DNA of 34,622 nt from a bacterium (GTDB lineage: Bacteria > Pseudomonadota > Gammaproteobacteria > Burkholderiales > Burkholderiaceae_C), in the NCBI GenBank assembly GCA_030824555.1, contig JAVBXK010000114.1, forward strand, positions 1 through 34,622, given 5' to 3'. A program made the position numbers and the translations under genes. Positions 8,728-16,560 of the stretch are shown here, piece after piece. The number at the start of each line of letters is the position of its first letter. The first letter of the stretch is position 1. A model generated the notes under the pieces. It was not told the DNA's origin and did not search any database. It saw only the letters and a list, made by a program, of their open reading frames with translations.

Positions 8728-9081
8728 TCACAACAATTTTGTCCATGCCCCCACGTTGTGCACTTCGGGGTAACCGTTTTTCTTCAGCAGCATTTTTGCC
8801 ATGCCACTGCGGGTGCCGCTGGCGCAGCACACCACCACCGGTGCACCTTTGGGGATGTCAGCCAGGCGGCTGCCCAGCTCACCCAGCGGGATGTTGACCG
8901 TGCCCGGTGCGTTGGCAGATGCAAATTCGCCCGCCGAACGCACGTCCACCAGCAGCGCCCCTTTCGCTTTCAGCGCGGGCAACAGGCCCACCACGCGGCG
9001 CGAGTTCCACCACTTGTACCCAAACCAGGCGACCAGCGCCAGCATGGGCCAGTAGTTTTTCAAGAAGGATTCAGCGTCCAT
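8728..9081 (-). CDS. Membrane-anchored single-domain rhodanese-like protein
   Basis: 117 residues starting at ATG 9079-9081 (MDAESFLKNYWPML). A longer frame exists upstream, but its 36 extra residues are not protein-like and GGAA precedes this ATG. One membrane helix lies at residues 11-27 (WPMLALVAWFGYKWW), followed by a rhodanese domain (about 35-115). The active-site loop CASGTRSG contains the catalytic cysteine and fits the Cys-x-x-Gly-x-Arg-Ser pattern of GlpE/PspE types. The expected role is sulfur transfer or persulfide carrying at the inner face of the membrane; the acceptor is unknown. It is divergent from yghU, with about 150 bp between. Confidence 0.9.
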   Translation of the reverse strand: MDAESFLKNYWPMLALVAWFGYKWWNSRRVVGLLPALKAKGALLVDVRSAGEFASANAPGTVNIPLGELGSRLADIPKGAPVVVCCASGTRSGMAKMLLKKNGYPEVHNVGAWTKLL

Positions 9082-9233
9082 GGGGTTCCAATGTAGGGTT
9101 ATCAGGTATAGCAAAGAATGCCACCAGCCAAGCGCTGGAGCCGTTTTTGGCTTAAAAACGGGTGTGGGTATTGTCCACTGTACGGCCATACCCCCACCAG
9201 CACCCAGCCCAAGCCCTGCCTACACTGCCCCAC

Positions 9234-10100
9234 ATGACACAACCCACCGACTACACACCGCCCCGCGTCTGGACCTGGGATCAGGCCAACGGCGGCCAGT
9301 TTGCCAACATCAACCGCCCCATTGCCGGCCCCACGCACGACAAAGAGTTGCCGGTGGGCAAGCACCCGCTGCAGCTGTACTCGCTGGCCACGCCCAACGG
9401 CGTGAAAGTAACGGTGATGCTGGAAGAGCTGCTGGCCCTGGGCCACATGGGGGCCGAGTACGACGCGTGGCTGATCCGCATCCACCAGGGCGACCAGTTC
9501 GGCAGCGGGTTTGTGGCGGTCAACCCCAACTCCAAAATCCCGGCGCTGATGGACCACAGCGGGCCTGAGCCCGTGCGCGTGTTCGAGTCAGGTGCCATCC
9601 TGCTGTACTTGGCTGAAAAATTCGGTGCCCTGCTGCCCATGGGTGCGAAGAAAGCCGAATGCCTGTCGTGGCTTTTCTGGCAGATGGGCAGCGCGCCTTA
9701 CCTGGGTGGTGGTTTTGGCCACTTTTACGCCTATGCGCCCAGCAAAATGGAATACCCCATCAACCGTTTTGCCATGGAAGTGAAACGGCAAATGGACGTG
9801 CTGAACCGCCGCCTGGCCGAGAGCCGCTACCTGGCCGGTGACGACTACACGGTGGCCGACATCGCCACCTGGCCCTGGTACGGCGCGCTGGCCAAAGGGC
9901 TGGTGTACGAGGCGGGCGAGTTTTTGTCGGTGCACGAATACACCCACGTCATCCGCTGGGCCGACGAGATTGCGCAGCGCCCTGCCGTGCAGCGCGGCCG
10001 CATGGTCAACCGCGCCACCGGCCCGCTGGCACACCAGTTGCACGAGCGGCACGATGCCAGCGACTTTGACACCCGCACGCAAGACAAGCTGGTGGGCTGA
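9234..10100 (+). CDS. yghU: YghU-type glutathione S-transferase / disulfide-bond oxidoreductase
   Basis: 288 residues from ATG 9234, the same length as E. coli YghU. An in-frame extension to 9162 is rejected because it is proline-rich and unlike the family. The N-terminal region typical of YghU is present (RVWTWDQANGGQFANINRPI, then AGPTHDKELPVGKHPLQLYS). The thioredoxin-like half (about 50-135) contains TPNGVKVTVMLEEL and the glutathione-binding FESGAILLYLAEKFG. The all-helical half follows, with DYTVADIATWPWYG. The family reduces disulfides and peroxides with glutathione in the cytoplasm. The next gene starts 39 bp downstream on the same strand, so the two may be co-transcribed. Confidence 0.95.
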   Translation: MTQPTDYTPPRVWTWDQANGGQFANINRPIAGPTHDKELPVGKHPLQLYSLATPNGVKVTVMLEELLALGHMGAEYDAWLIRIHQGDQFGSGFVAVNPNSKIPALMDHSGPEPVRVFESGAILLYLAEKFGALLPMGAKKAECLSWLFWQMGSAPYLGGGFGHFYAYAPSKMEYPINRFAMEVKRQMDVLNRRLAESRYLAGDDYTVADIATWPWYGALAKGLVYEAGEFLSVHEYTHVIRWADEIAQRPAVQRGRMVNRATGPLAHQLHERHDASDFDTRTQDKLVG

Positions 10101-10139
10101 GCGTTTTTCGCCCTTGCCCGCCTGCCACCGCTCATCACC

Positions 10140-10454
10140 ATGCAGATGTCCACGCCCATGACCACGCCCCTTCAACTGAGCATGCCCTCGCCCTCGGGCG
10201 AGCAACTGAAAGCTGCCCGCCAGGCTGCCGGGCTGAACCAGGCGCAGGCCGCCGAGCTGATGGGCTTTGCCCTGCAAACCGGCAGCCGGGGCGGCCTGCA
10301 GTCACGCACCTGGCAGGCGCTGGAAAGCCCCACCGACGAACGCAACATGCAGGGCCCCGTGTTTGCCATGTTTTTGCTGCTGACCGGGCAACACCCCGAC
10401 TACGAGCTGACGCCCAAGCCGCCCGCAACCGGCACACCGCCCGCCCACACCTGA
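10140..10454 (+). CDS. Small helix-turn-helix (XRE-like) protein
   Basis: 104 residues from ATG 10140; ATGs at 10146 and 10158 are also possible because no strong SD marks any of them. Residues 20-45 (GEQLKAARQAAGLNQAQAAEL) form a typical XRE-type HTH. The usual recognition-helix region is interrupted by a glycine-rich stretch (ALQTGSRGGLQSRTWQALE), and residues 70-85 are hydrophobic (VFAMFLLLTGQHP). This matches small phage-type regulators that end 'F..yL.ltg.hP'. The target is unknown; it may simply autoregulate. It follows yghU by 39 bp and ends before a convergent hairpin. Confidence 0.65.
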   Translation: MQMSTPMTTPLQLSMPSPSGEQLKAARQAAGLNQAQAAELMGFALQTGSRGGLQSRTWQALESPTDERNMQGPVFAMFLLLTGQHPDYELTPKPPATGTPPAHT

Positions 10455-10460
10455 GCGCAG

Positions 10461-10477
10461 GCGCAGCGGGGCTGCGC
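10461..10477. terminator. Hairpin between convergent genes
   Basis: GCGCAGC-GGG-GCTGCGC forms a perfect 7-bp stem with a 3-nt loop. An alternative pairing joins GAGCGCAG (10453-10460) with CTGCGCTC (10472-10479). It sits between the HTH gene's stop and the convergent hydrolase's stop, so it could serve both strands. No U-tract is present. Confidence 0.5.
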
Positions 10478-10495
10478 TCGCATGGACCCGTGTGG

Positions 10496-11191
10496 TCAGC
10501 CCAGGTGCTGGCCCAGAAACCGCATGGAGCGGTCCCATGCCAGTTGCGCCCAGGCCGCGTCGTACTGCGTGGCGGGCAGGCGGGTTGCACCTTGCGCCGT
10601 TTCGTTGGCAAAGGCGTGGTGGGCCAGGTAGCGGTGGGGCTCGTAGCGCACGCCGGCCTCGGCCAGCTTGGCATCCAGCACATCGACGTTGGCAATGGCA
10701 AAAAACTGGTCTTGCGTGGCCCAGTGCGCCATCAGTGGGGCTTTGATCTGGGTGGCATCCACGTATTCCAGCGGGGGCATGCCGTACCACACCACCGCAG
10801 CATCCAGCTCAGGTGTCATGGTGGAAGCCAGCAAGGTCAGCGCACCGCCCATGCAAAAGCCTGTCACGCCCACTTTGCCGCTGCCCAGGCTCAAGCTTTT
10901 CAGGTGCTGCACGGCACCGCGAATGTCTTGCCCGGCGGCCTCACCGAAGTTCAGGCCATCCATCAAGTGGTGCGCCTCTTCGGCTTCCACGGTGGCCTTG
11001 CCCCGGTACAGGTCGGGCACCAGCGCGGTGAAGCCCGCAGCGGCAGCGCGGTCGGCCACGCTTTTGATCTGGCTGTTCAGACCCCACCACTCCTGAATGA
11101 CCACCACCGCACCCACCGGGTTGGCGGCTTGTGCCAGGTAACCCTGCACGGTTTGCCCGTCAGGGCGTTGGAAAGAAATCATCTGACCCAT
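10496..11191 (-). CDS. Dienelactone hydrolase family protein
   Basis: 231 residues from ATG 11191 with a good SD (AGGAG, 6-7 nt upstream). It is an alpha/beta hydrolase of the dienelactone hydrolase family. The nucleophile is C113 in GFCMGG, the acid is D161 in ATQDQF, the base is H192 in LAHHAFAN, and the family glutamate is E34 in IQEWWGL. The classical enzyme opens 4-carboxymethylenebut-2-en-4-olide in chloroaromatic catabolism. No aromatic pathway genes are nearby, so a broader esterase role is as likely. The protein is cytoplasmic with no signal. It is transcribed away from telA, with 241 bp between. Confidence 0.92.
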   Translation of the reverse strand: MGQMISFQRPDGQTVQGYLAQAANPVGAVVVIQEWWGLNSQIKSVADRAAAAGFTALVPDLYRGKATVEAEEAHHLMDGLNFGEAAGQDIRGAVQHLKSLSLGSGKVGVTGFCMGGALTLLASTMTPELDAAVVWYGMPPLEYVDATQIKAPLMAHWATQDQFFAIANVDVLDAKLAEAGVRYEPHRYLAHHAFANETAQGATRLPATQYDAAWAQLAWDRSMRFLGQHLG

Positions 11192-11432
11192 GTGTGTCTC
11201 CTGCTGTGAAGTGAAGGTTGCATCGCAAAACCGACCCCTATTCTGGGGTGAGAAACCGATGGCAGCGGCACGTGTTCAAAACGCACCCACCGCCTCACAC
11301 CCCATGCAAGCTTGGCGGCAAGCACCATCGACCTCCATCAAGCCAAATCTGCGCACCCGTGCCACAAAGGTGATGCACAGGTGGGGTAAATTCCAGACAC
11401 GTTCAGCCAAAGCCACCCTCAAGGAGCAGCAC

Positions 11433-12635
11433 ATGTCCAGCAGCCCGGAAACCACACTCGCCCCCAGCTTCCAACTCACGCCACCGGAGGTGCTGGCACC
11501 CGTGGCCCCAGCCGTGGCCAAAACCGCCGTGCCGTTGAAGCCCGAACTGAAGGCGGCTGTGGACGACCAGGTGGAGCGCTTCGTCTCCGCCCTGTTGAGC
11601 GAAGACGTGCACAGCGACGAGTTCAAGGCCAAGCTGGACAGCGCGTTTGCACTGGGCAAAGAAGAAATTTCGGTGGCGGCCAGCCTGATGCAGGGCCGCT
11701 TCATGCAGCGCAACTTCGTGGGCGTGGAAGACAGCGCTGCCTTCAAGGCCATTCAGGACATGCGCGGCCACTTGGACGAGCTGAACCCAGGCAAAGAAGG
11801 CGATTTGTTCGAGCCGCAGAAACTGCTGGGTTTCATTCCGTTTGGCAACAAGCTGCAGGCCTACTTTCGCAAGTTCGAAACTGCTGGCGGGCAGCTGCAA
11901 AAAAGCATGCAGCAAATTTACGCCGCCCGTGACGACATGCAGCGCGACGTGGTCGAAATCGAGGCTGTGCGCACCAAACTCTGGGAAGCCATGCAAAAGC
12001 TGGGCGGCGCGGTGCACTTTGCCGAAACGCTGGACGGCAAGCTGGCCGCCAAGGTGGACAGCCTGCAGGCCACCGACCCCATCCGCGCCAAAGCCCTGCA
12101 GCAAGAGGTGCTGTTTTACGCCCGCCAGAACCTGACCGACATGCTGACCCAGCAGGCGGTGTGCACCAACGGTTACCTGGCGCTGGACGTGCTGAAAAAA
12201 ACCGGCCGCGAGATGATGAACGGCTGCAGCCGCGTGGCCACCACCGGCATGAGCGCGCTGGCCGTGGCACAGACCGTGGCACGCGCCACGGGCAACCAGA
12301 TCAAGGTCATGGAGATGCTGGGCGGCGTGAACGCCAGCATCGAAAACCTGATCGGTGAAACCGGTCGCCAGCTCAACAACCATGTGGAGCGCACGGCCGA
12401 GTTCTCCAGCAATCCCATGCTGGGCATCGACAAAATCAAGGAAATGTTCGACCAGACCTTCAAAGCCATGGACGCGATGGACACCTTCCGCGCCAAGGCC
12501 ATCGACGTGATGGGCCAGAACAACGCCATCATGAAACAGCAACTGGCCCAGGCCGACCAATACCTGGACCGCGTGCGCCAGGAAAAAGCCCGCGAGGCCA
12601 CAAGCGCCGCCCTGAGCGGCCCCGTGGCGCTGTGA
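11433..12635 (+). CDS. telA: TelA-family (toxic anion resistance) protein
   Basis: 400 residues from ATG 11433, with SD AAGGAG 6 nt upstream. The open frame extends back to 11190, but the added residues are not family-like. The N-terminus is proline/alanine-rich (about 1-45). The rest is mainly helical, with the TelA pattern LLGFIPFGNKLQAYFRKFETAGGQLQ... and later KTGREMMNGCSRVATTGMSAL. The length fits PF05816. TelA proteins are linked to tellurite and other stress resistance, and in Bacillus subtilis the family member yaaN sits beside xpaC. They are cytoplasmic, of unknown biochemical activity. Here telA leads a short operon with yiaA and converges on an operon encoding XpaC-like and vWA proteins. 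Confidence 0.9.
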   Translation: MSSSPETTLAPSFQLTPPEVLAPVAPAVAKTAVPLKPELKAAVDDQVERFVSALLSEDVHSDEFKAKLDSAFALGKEEISVAASLMQGRFMQRNFVGVEDSAAFKAIQDMRGHLDELNPGKEGDLFEPQKLLGFIPFGNKLQAYFRKFETAGGQLQKSMQQIYAARDDMQRDVVEIEAVRTKLWEAMQKLGGAVHFAETLDGKLAAKVDSLQATDPIRAKALQQEVLFYARQNLTDMLTQQAVCTNGYLALDVLKKTGREMMNGCSRVATTGMSALAVAQTVARATGNQIKVMEMLGGVNASIENLIGETGRQLNNHVERTAEFSSNPMLGIDKIKEMFDQTFKAMDAMDTFRAKAIDVMGQNNAIMKQQLAQADQYLDRVRQEKAREATSAALSGPVAL

Positions 12636-12712
12636 ACCCGCTGCAGCATCTGAACCGCCCCGCCCTGTTTTCGCTCTGACCCCACCACTGAACCTGCTTT
12701 CAAGGACACCCC

Positions 12713-13168
12713 ATGGCCAAACCCCAATACATCATGCAACGCGACACCGCAGGCTGGCGCAACCAGGTCTGGATCTCGTTTGCCGCCGCCATCTGTTCGT
12801 GCGCCGCCGGTGTGCTGCAATTGCCCAGCCAACAGCTGGACCGCGCGTTTCTGGCCATCGGCCTGTTCTTTTGCCTGTTTTCGTCGTTCACGCTGGCCAA
12901 AACCATCCGCGACAACCGCGACGGCCAGGTGGACACCAGCTCGTGGGTCATGACGGTGTGGATCGGTTTTGCCGCCGCCTTCAGCCTCACGGCGTGGGGC
13001 CTGTGGCGCATGGCCATTGAAGACTGGCAAAAAGGCTACATGGTGGTGAGCTGGCTGTTCCTGGTCAGCACCACTTTCACCGTGGCCAAAACCGTGCGCG
13101 ACAAACACGAGGCCGACCTGATGGAGCGCGGCAACATCGCACCCGACGCGCAAGACACCGTTCGCTGA
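12713..13168 (+). CDS. yiaA: YiaA/YiaB-family inner-membrane protein
   Basis: 151 residues from ATG 12713 (MAKPQYIMQRDTAGW), preceded by AAGGAC. The protein contains two copies of the YiaA/B two-helix domain. Copy 1 (about residues 18-65) ends FTLAKTIRDNRDG and copy 2 (about 80-130) ends FTVAKTVRDKHEA. Four membrane helices are predicted. Length and architecture match E. coli YiaA, whose molecular function is unknown. It lies 77 bp after telA on the same strand, so co-transcription is likely. Confidence 0.88.
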   Translation: MAKPQYIMQRDTAGWRNQVWISFAAAICSCAAGVLQLPSQQLDRAFLAIGLFFCLFSSFTLAKTIRDNRDGQVDTSSWVMTVWIGFAAAFSLTAWGLWRMAIEDWQKGYMVVSWLFLVSTTFTVAKTVRDKHEADLMERGNIAPDAQDTVR

Positions 13169-13240
13169 ACTCATCTACCGCGCCCGGACAGTCGATTTTT
13201 CGGCCGACATTTCGGTCGAACGGGCCGCCGGTTTTGCGGG

Positions 13241-13274
13241 CACGGCACCCGGCGGGGGCATTCCGGGGGCCGTG
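13241..13274. terminator. Strong convergent hairpin between yiaA and the facing operon
   Basis: The 12-base arm at 13241-13252 (CACGGCACCCGG) pairs with 13263-13274 (CCGGGGGCCGTG) with one mismatch, around a 10-nt loop. It lies in the 126-bp gap between two gene ends that face each other, so it probably acts as a bidirectional terminator. No long T run follows on either strand. Confidence 0.55.
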
Positions 13275-13294
13275 GACTGGGCAGCGGGCGCCGT

Positions 13295-14128
13295 TCAGCG
13301 AAGCGGGCCTTGCGTGCCCTTGGCCTGCAGGAACCGCTGCTGCTGTTCCTGCGCTGCAGCGCTGGCCCTGACCAGCCCTTGTTCCCGCTTGCTCAATTCG
13401 TGTTGCAGCAGGCCGAGTTGTGCGGCAAGCAGGCCATCAGCCGTCTGCCCATCTTGACCTGGCGTGGTGCGACCGCTGCGGGGCACGCGCACATAGGCCT
13501 GCAAGGTGTCGGGCCAGTAGCGGCGCACACATTCGGTCACGTAAAAGTGGTCGTCCTGGGTGAAGTGTTCGTTCACCCCGGTCTGGCGCATCAGCGGGGC
13601 CATGCGCGCCAGCGTGTCGGCCAGGCTGCGCAGCTGTTGCAGGTGCGCATCGCTCACCTCGCTGGCCAGTTGCCTCAACACCTCGTCAAGCTGCGCCAGG
13701 GCCGGTGCGTCGAACAGATCGGGCAGAGCGGCATCGGCGTGCGGCCCTGCTGCACAGCGGCGGTGCAGCCACCACCCGCCACCGGCGGCCACGCAACCGA
13801 CCAACCCGGCCACCACGCCCACTGCCGCTGACTGCTGCAGCCACGCCACCAGCCCACCACAAGCGCACACCGTGCCACCCACAGCCAGTGCAATGCCTGC
13901 CCAACCACTGTGCCCACCCGCACCCGCGCCACGCAAGCCACCGCGCCCCAGCAGCCGCTGGCTCAGCGCCCCACCCAACCGGTGCTGCGCCTGCACACGC
14001 GCCAGCCGCTGCCGCACCGAGGCGTGCGGGCGCACGGGCTCGGCCACCACGGGCTGGCGCACGGTGCGGCGGTTGACCGGGGCACTGCCGCTGGCGAAGC
14101 GGTCTTTGGGTGGCAGGGGGGCAGACAT
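13295..14128 (-). CDS. XpaC-like membrane protein, paralogue of the next upstream gene
   Basis: 277 residues. A basic, arginine-rich N-terminus (1-70) precedes two hydrophobic segments (about 77-95 and 100-120). The C-terminal half is helical and presumably cytoplasmic. The block FYVTECVRRYWPDTLQAYVR...GQTADGLLAAQLGLLQHELS aligns with HIALSYLPDALKTYLS...GKTAEDTFKQTLNDLSGKVK of the neighbouring protein, so the two are paralogues. The 'Y.PD.L..Y' core resembles the XpaC family often found next to TelA genes. It is the last gene of a four-gene operon, 99 bp after its paralogue, and shares a terminator region with the telA operon. Function is unknown; a structural partner of TelA at the membrane is inferred. 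Confidence 0.7.
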   Translation of the reverse strand: MSAPLPPKDRFASGSAPVNRRTVRQPVVAEPVRPHASVRQRLARVQAQHRLGGALSQRLLGRGGLRGAGAGGHSGWAGIALAVGGTVCACGGLVAWLQQSAAVGVVAGLVGCVAAGGGWWLHRRCAAGPHADAALPDLFDAPALAQLDEVLRQLASEVSDAHLQQLRSLADTLARMAPLMRQTGVNEHFTQDDHFYVTECVRRYWPDTLQAYVRVPRSGRTTPGQDGQTADGLLAAQLGLLQHELSKREQGLVRASAAAQEQQQRFLQAKGTQGPLR

Positions 14129-14216
14129 GGCGGGTGGGCAGAGACAGTGTGATCAGGCGATGGAGGCAGACTCGGGGCTCAGCCTATCAGGGCTCAAAGA
14201 AAGAGAAAATATTAAC

Positions 14217-14255
14217 AAAAAACACGTCTACCGCTTATTGGTATTGAACTTTTCG
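14217..14255 (+). repeat. Dispersed palindromic repeat, copy 2 (carries a stop codon)
   Basis: AAAAAACACGTCTACCGCTT and the following ATTGGTATTGAACTTTT match the family in the same orientation as copy 1. The sequence CTA at 14228-14230 is the TAG stop of the minus-strand gene, so the repeat encodes the last residues of that protein (about FNTNKR). Confidence 0.55.
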
Positions 14256-14890
14256 CTCAGAAATTGAGAGTGATTCAAAAACGCCTGTGCATCCTGCCCG
14301 GCCAGGTCTTCGGTCAGTTGTTTGACCTTGCCGCTGAGGTCGTTGAGCGTTTGCTTGAACGTGTCTTCCGCCGTTTTGCCGTTGGCCAGCACCTTGGCTG
14401 ACGCAAATTGTTTGGGGATGGACAGGTAGGTTTTCAGGGCATCGGGCAAATAGCTGAGCGCGATGTGCCGGGCGTGAAACCCCTCTTCCAGCGACAACTG
14501 GCCTTTGCTGCGCTCCCACTGGTCCAGCAAAGCAGACAGCTGGCTGCACAGCTGCAGCACCTGCGTCTGCACGCTGGACGGCAGGCGACCGTCAGGGTTG
14601 TGGTCCACCAGCTGGCGCACGCCCGACAGTGCGTGCGTCATGGCGGTGCGGGCGTCACCCTCGTCGGCAAAGTCCAGCTCGTCCCAGGGGTTGCGCTGCC
14701 AGGCCGGAAAACCCAGCCACATGCCGCCCACACCAAACCCGGTGGCATACCCCAGCACCGCCAGACCCGCCGTGCCCAAGCCGCCACCCCATTGCGCAAA
14801 CCCGGTGGCCGACAGCAACATGGCCACCGTGGCCAACCCCAGCCCGCACCAGTTGGCGGGCGATTGCAGCAGGCGTGCCAACTTGCTCAT
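14228..14890 (-). CDS. XpaC-like two-helix membrane protein
   Basis: 220 residues from ATG 14890, which overlaps the stop of the upstream gene (ATGA). Two membrane helices lie at about 13-32 and 37-60, followed by a helical cytoplasmic domain with HIALSYLPDALKTYLSIP and GKTAEDTFKQTLNDL. This pattern is shared with the next gene and resembles XpaC, a family known as TelA's neighbour in Bacillus. XpaC itself was named for hydrolysis of a chromogenic phosphate, but its biochemical role is unclear. Tight coupling to the solute-binding/vWA gene implies one membrane complex. The final residues are encoded by a dispersed repeat, so the native C-terminus may have been altered. Confidence 0.75.
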   Translation of the reverse strand: MSKLARLLQSPANWCGLGLATVAMLLSATGFAQWGGGLGTAGLAVLGYATGFGVGGMWLGFPAWQRNPWDELDFADEGDARTAMTHALSGVRQLVDHNPDGRLPSSVQTQVLQLCSQLSALLDQWERSKGQLSLEEGFHARHIALSYLPDALKTYLSIPKQFASAKVLANGKTAEDTFKQTLNDLSGKVKQLTEDLAGQDAQAFLNHSQFLSEKFNTNKR

Positions 14891-16557
14891 TGATACGCCC
14901 GGATGTCTTTGAACACGCTGTACAGGCTGGCCTTGCGGGCATCGAACACGCGCCCGCCGGTGGTGGCCACCAGGTCTTTCAGCGCGGTTTCATTGGCCTC
15001 GCCAAACAACACCATGAACACGGGAATGGCCTTCACGTCTTCGGGCAACTGGGCATAGGCGGCCTTGAACTGTTCGAGGTTGCGGCCCTTGTTCACCTCG
15101 CCATCGGTGAACGCCACCACCGAGTACTGGTAGCCGGGGTTCTTCTGGCGCTCGGCATTCATGTTGACCAGTGCGTTCAGCACCGCGTCGTACAGCGCGG
15201 TGCCGCCGGTCATTTGCAGGCTGTCGGCGTAGTCGCGCACGTTGGCCAGCACCTGCTGTTTGGCATCGGTGCTGGCAGACGATTTGGGCAGCTGGAAAAA
15301 CACCGGCCGGTTCACCGCATCGGAGAACGTGAGCATCCACACCTTCTCGCGGCTGGTCAGGCGGGCAATGCGCCCGGTGAGCGACGCGTCGTCCCCCGCG
15401 ATGTACTGCAGCGCCTCCACCAGTTGCTGGCGGCGGCCGTTGCCGTTCATGCTGCCGCTGACATCGAGCACAAAGGTCGATGCAATGGGTGTGCGGAACT
15501 CGTTCAGGTAGGCGTCGATCAGACCGTCGGCCAGCGCACGGTCGGTGGAAAACGGCAACTCCACCAGCACCGAGCCCTGGGGGAACAGGCCCGCCTGGGC
15601 CTTGGCCACCTCGGTGTTCACGGGGCGGCGCAGCGTGGTGCGGGCCAGCCAGGTCTGGGCCTCGTCGCCCTTCAGGTAGGCCACCACTTTCTGGTAGTCG
15701 TCGCGGCGGGTGTCGTTGAGCAGCATCAACGGGTAGTCAGCGGTGGCCACGCCTTCGTGCGGGTACACCAGCGTGAGCTTTTCGCGCAGTTTGCCCGACT
15801 GGTTGAGCGACAGCAGCCAGCTTTCGTAGTTGATGAACGCGTTCACGCGACTGCCCTGCTGCGCAATGAACTGCTCGCTCAGGTAGCTGCTGTTGTCGCC
15901 GGGCAGTTTGTAGCCCTTGACGAAGCCGTTGATGGCGTCGCGCCGGATGTCGGCCACCGTCAGCGCCTCGGACTTGCCCGCCACCGAGGCCACCACGCCC
16001 ATGAGCGACATGAAGCCCTGGTTGCTGGTGGCGGGGTTGGACAGCGCGTATTTGAGCTTGCCATCTGCCGCCGCCTGGGCCACGGTGGCCCAGGTCACTT
16101 TGGCCTGCGGGTTGTCCCAGCCCAGGGTTTTGGCGTGGCCCTCGCTCACGCCCACCACAATGGGCGAAAGCATGATTTTTTCCTGCAACTTCACCCGTGC
16201 CTGGCCTTGCGGGTCGGACAGCAGGTATTTGGCGTTGGCAAACCAAGCGGCATCGGCGGGGGTAGTGCCGGTTTGCACGGCCTCGGTGCTTTCCATGGTG
16301 CCGCCAAAGGTGAACTTCACTTTCACGCCCGTGGCTTTTTCCACCATACCGGCCAGGGGTTCGGCATCGCGCAAATCACTGGTGGCCAGTATCTGGAACG
16401 GCTGCGCCACTGGGGTGGGCGCGGGTGCGGGTGCATCGGCCGACTTGCCGCAGGCCACCAGCAGGTGCGCCGCCGCCAGCAAGCCCAGGCCCAACGCCCA
16501 TCGGCGCGCGTGGTGTTTGATAGCTGAAAACCCATACTGCATAAGCGGTGAAGCCAT
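14887..16557 (-). CDS. Lipoprotein fusing a solute-binding domain to a vWA domain
   Basis: 556 residues. ATG 16557 is chosen because GGAG lies 8 nt upstream; a TTG at 16563 is too close to it. The signal peptide ends in a lipobox (LLVAC|GKS), so the protein is a lipoprotein facing the periplasm. Residues about 50-340 are a type II extracellular solute-binding domain (FQILATSDLRDAEPL..., then GGTMESTEAVQTG). Residues about 355-555 are a von Willebrand A domain with a complete MIDAS: D365-V-S-G-S, the threonine in TGGTALYDAV and the aspartate in FTDGEVN. vWA domains bind partners through a metal ion. It overlaps both operon neighbours by a few bases. No permease or ATPase is nearby, so transport is unlikely. 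The first residues come from a dispersed repeat. Confidence 0.88.
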   Translation of the reverse strand: MASPLMQYGFSAIKHHARRWALGLGLLAAAHLLVACGKSADAPAPAPTPVAQPFQILATSDLRDAEPLAGMVEKATGVKVKFTFGGTMESTEAVQTGTTPADAAWFANAKYLLSDPQGQARVKLQEKIMLSPIVVGVSEGHAKTLGWDNPQAKVTWATVAQAAADGKLKYALSNPATSNQGFMSLMGVVASVAGKSEALTVADIRRDAINGFVKGYKLPGDNSSYLSEQFIAQQGSRVNAFINYESWLLSLNQSGKLREKLTLVYPHEGVATADYPLMLLNDTRRDDYQKVVAYLKGDEAQTWLARTTLRRPVNTEVAKAQAGLFPQGSVLVELPFSTDRALADGLIDAYLNEFRTPIASTFVLDVSGSMNGNGRRQQLVEALQYIAGDDASLTGRIARLTSREKVWMLTFSDAVNRPVFFQLPKSSASTDAKQQVLANVRDYADSLQMTGGTALYDAVLNALVNMNAERQKNPGYQYSVVAFTDGEVNKGRNLEQFKAAYAQLPEDVKAIPVFMVLFGEANETALKDLVATTGGRVFDARKASLYSVFKDIRAYQ

Positions 16558-16560
16558 TTT
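16516..16560 (-). repeat. Dispersed palindromic repeat, copy 3 (carries a start codon)
   Basis: On the minus strand the copy reads AAAATGGCTTCACCGCTTAT, a short spacer, then CAGCTATCAAA. The ATG within AAAATGG is the probable start of the solute-binding/vWA gene, and the repeat encodes about its first 15 residues (MASPLMQYGFSAIK). Confidence 0.65.

Noticed and set aside
9082-9189. N-terminal extension of the rhodanese-like protein
   Set aside because: The 36 extra residues do not resemble the family and would cover the divergent promoter region with yghU.
11403-12560. 385-codon open frame on the minus strand
   Set aside because: It is antisense to telA, with a low-complexity His/Leu/Gly/Val composition and no motif; the telA strand has an ideal SD and family patterns.
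14629-16527. 632-codon open frame on the plus strand
   Set aside because: It runs antisense to the solute-binding/vWA gene and the XpaC-like gene. Its product is rich in His/Gln/Gly/Arg without motifs, as expected for the shadow of a high-GC gene, while the minus strand shows a lipobox, a MIDAS and overlapping operon starts.
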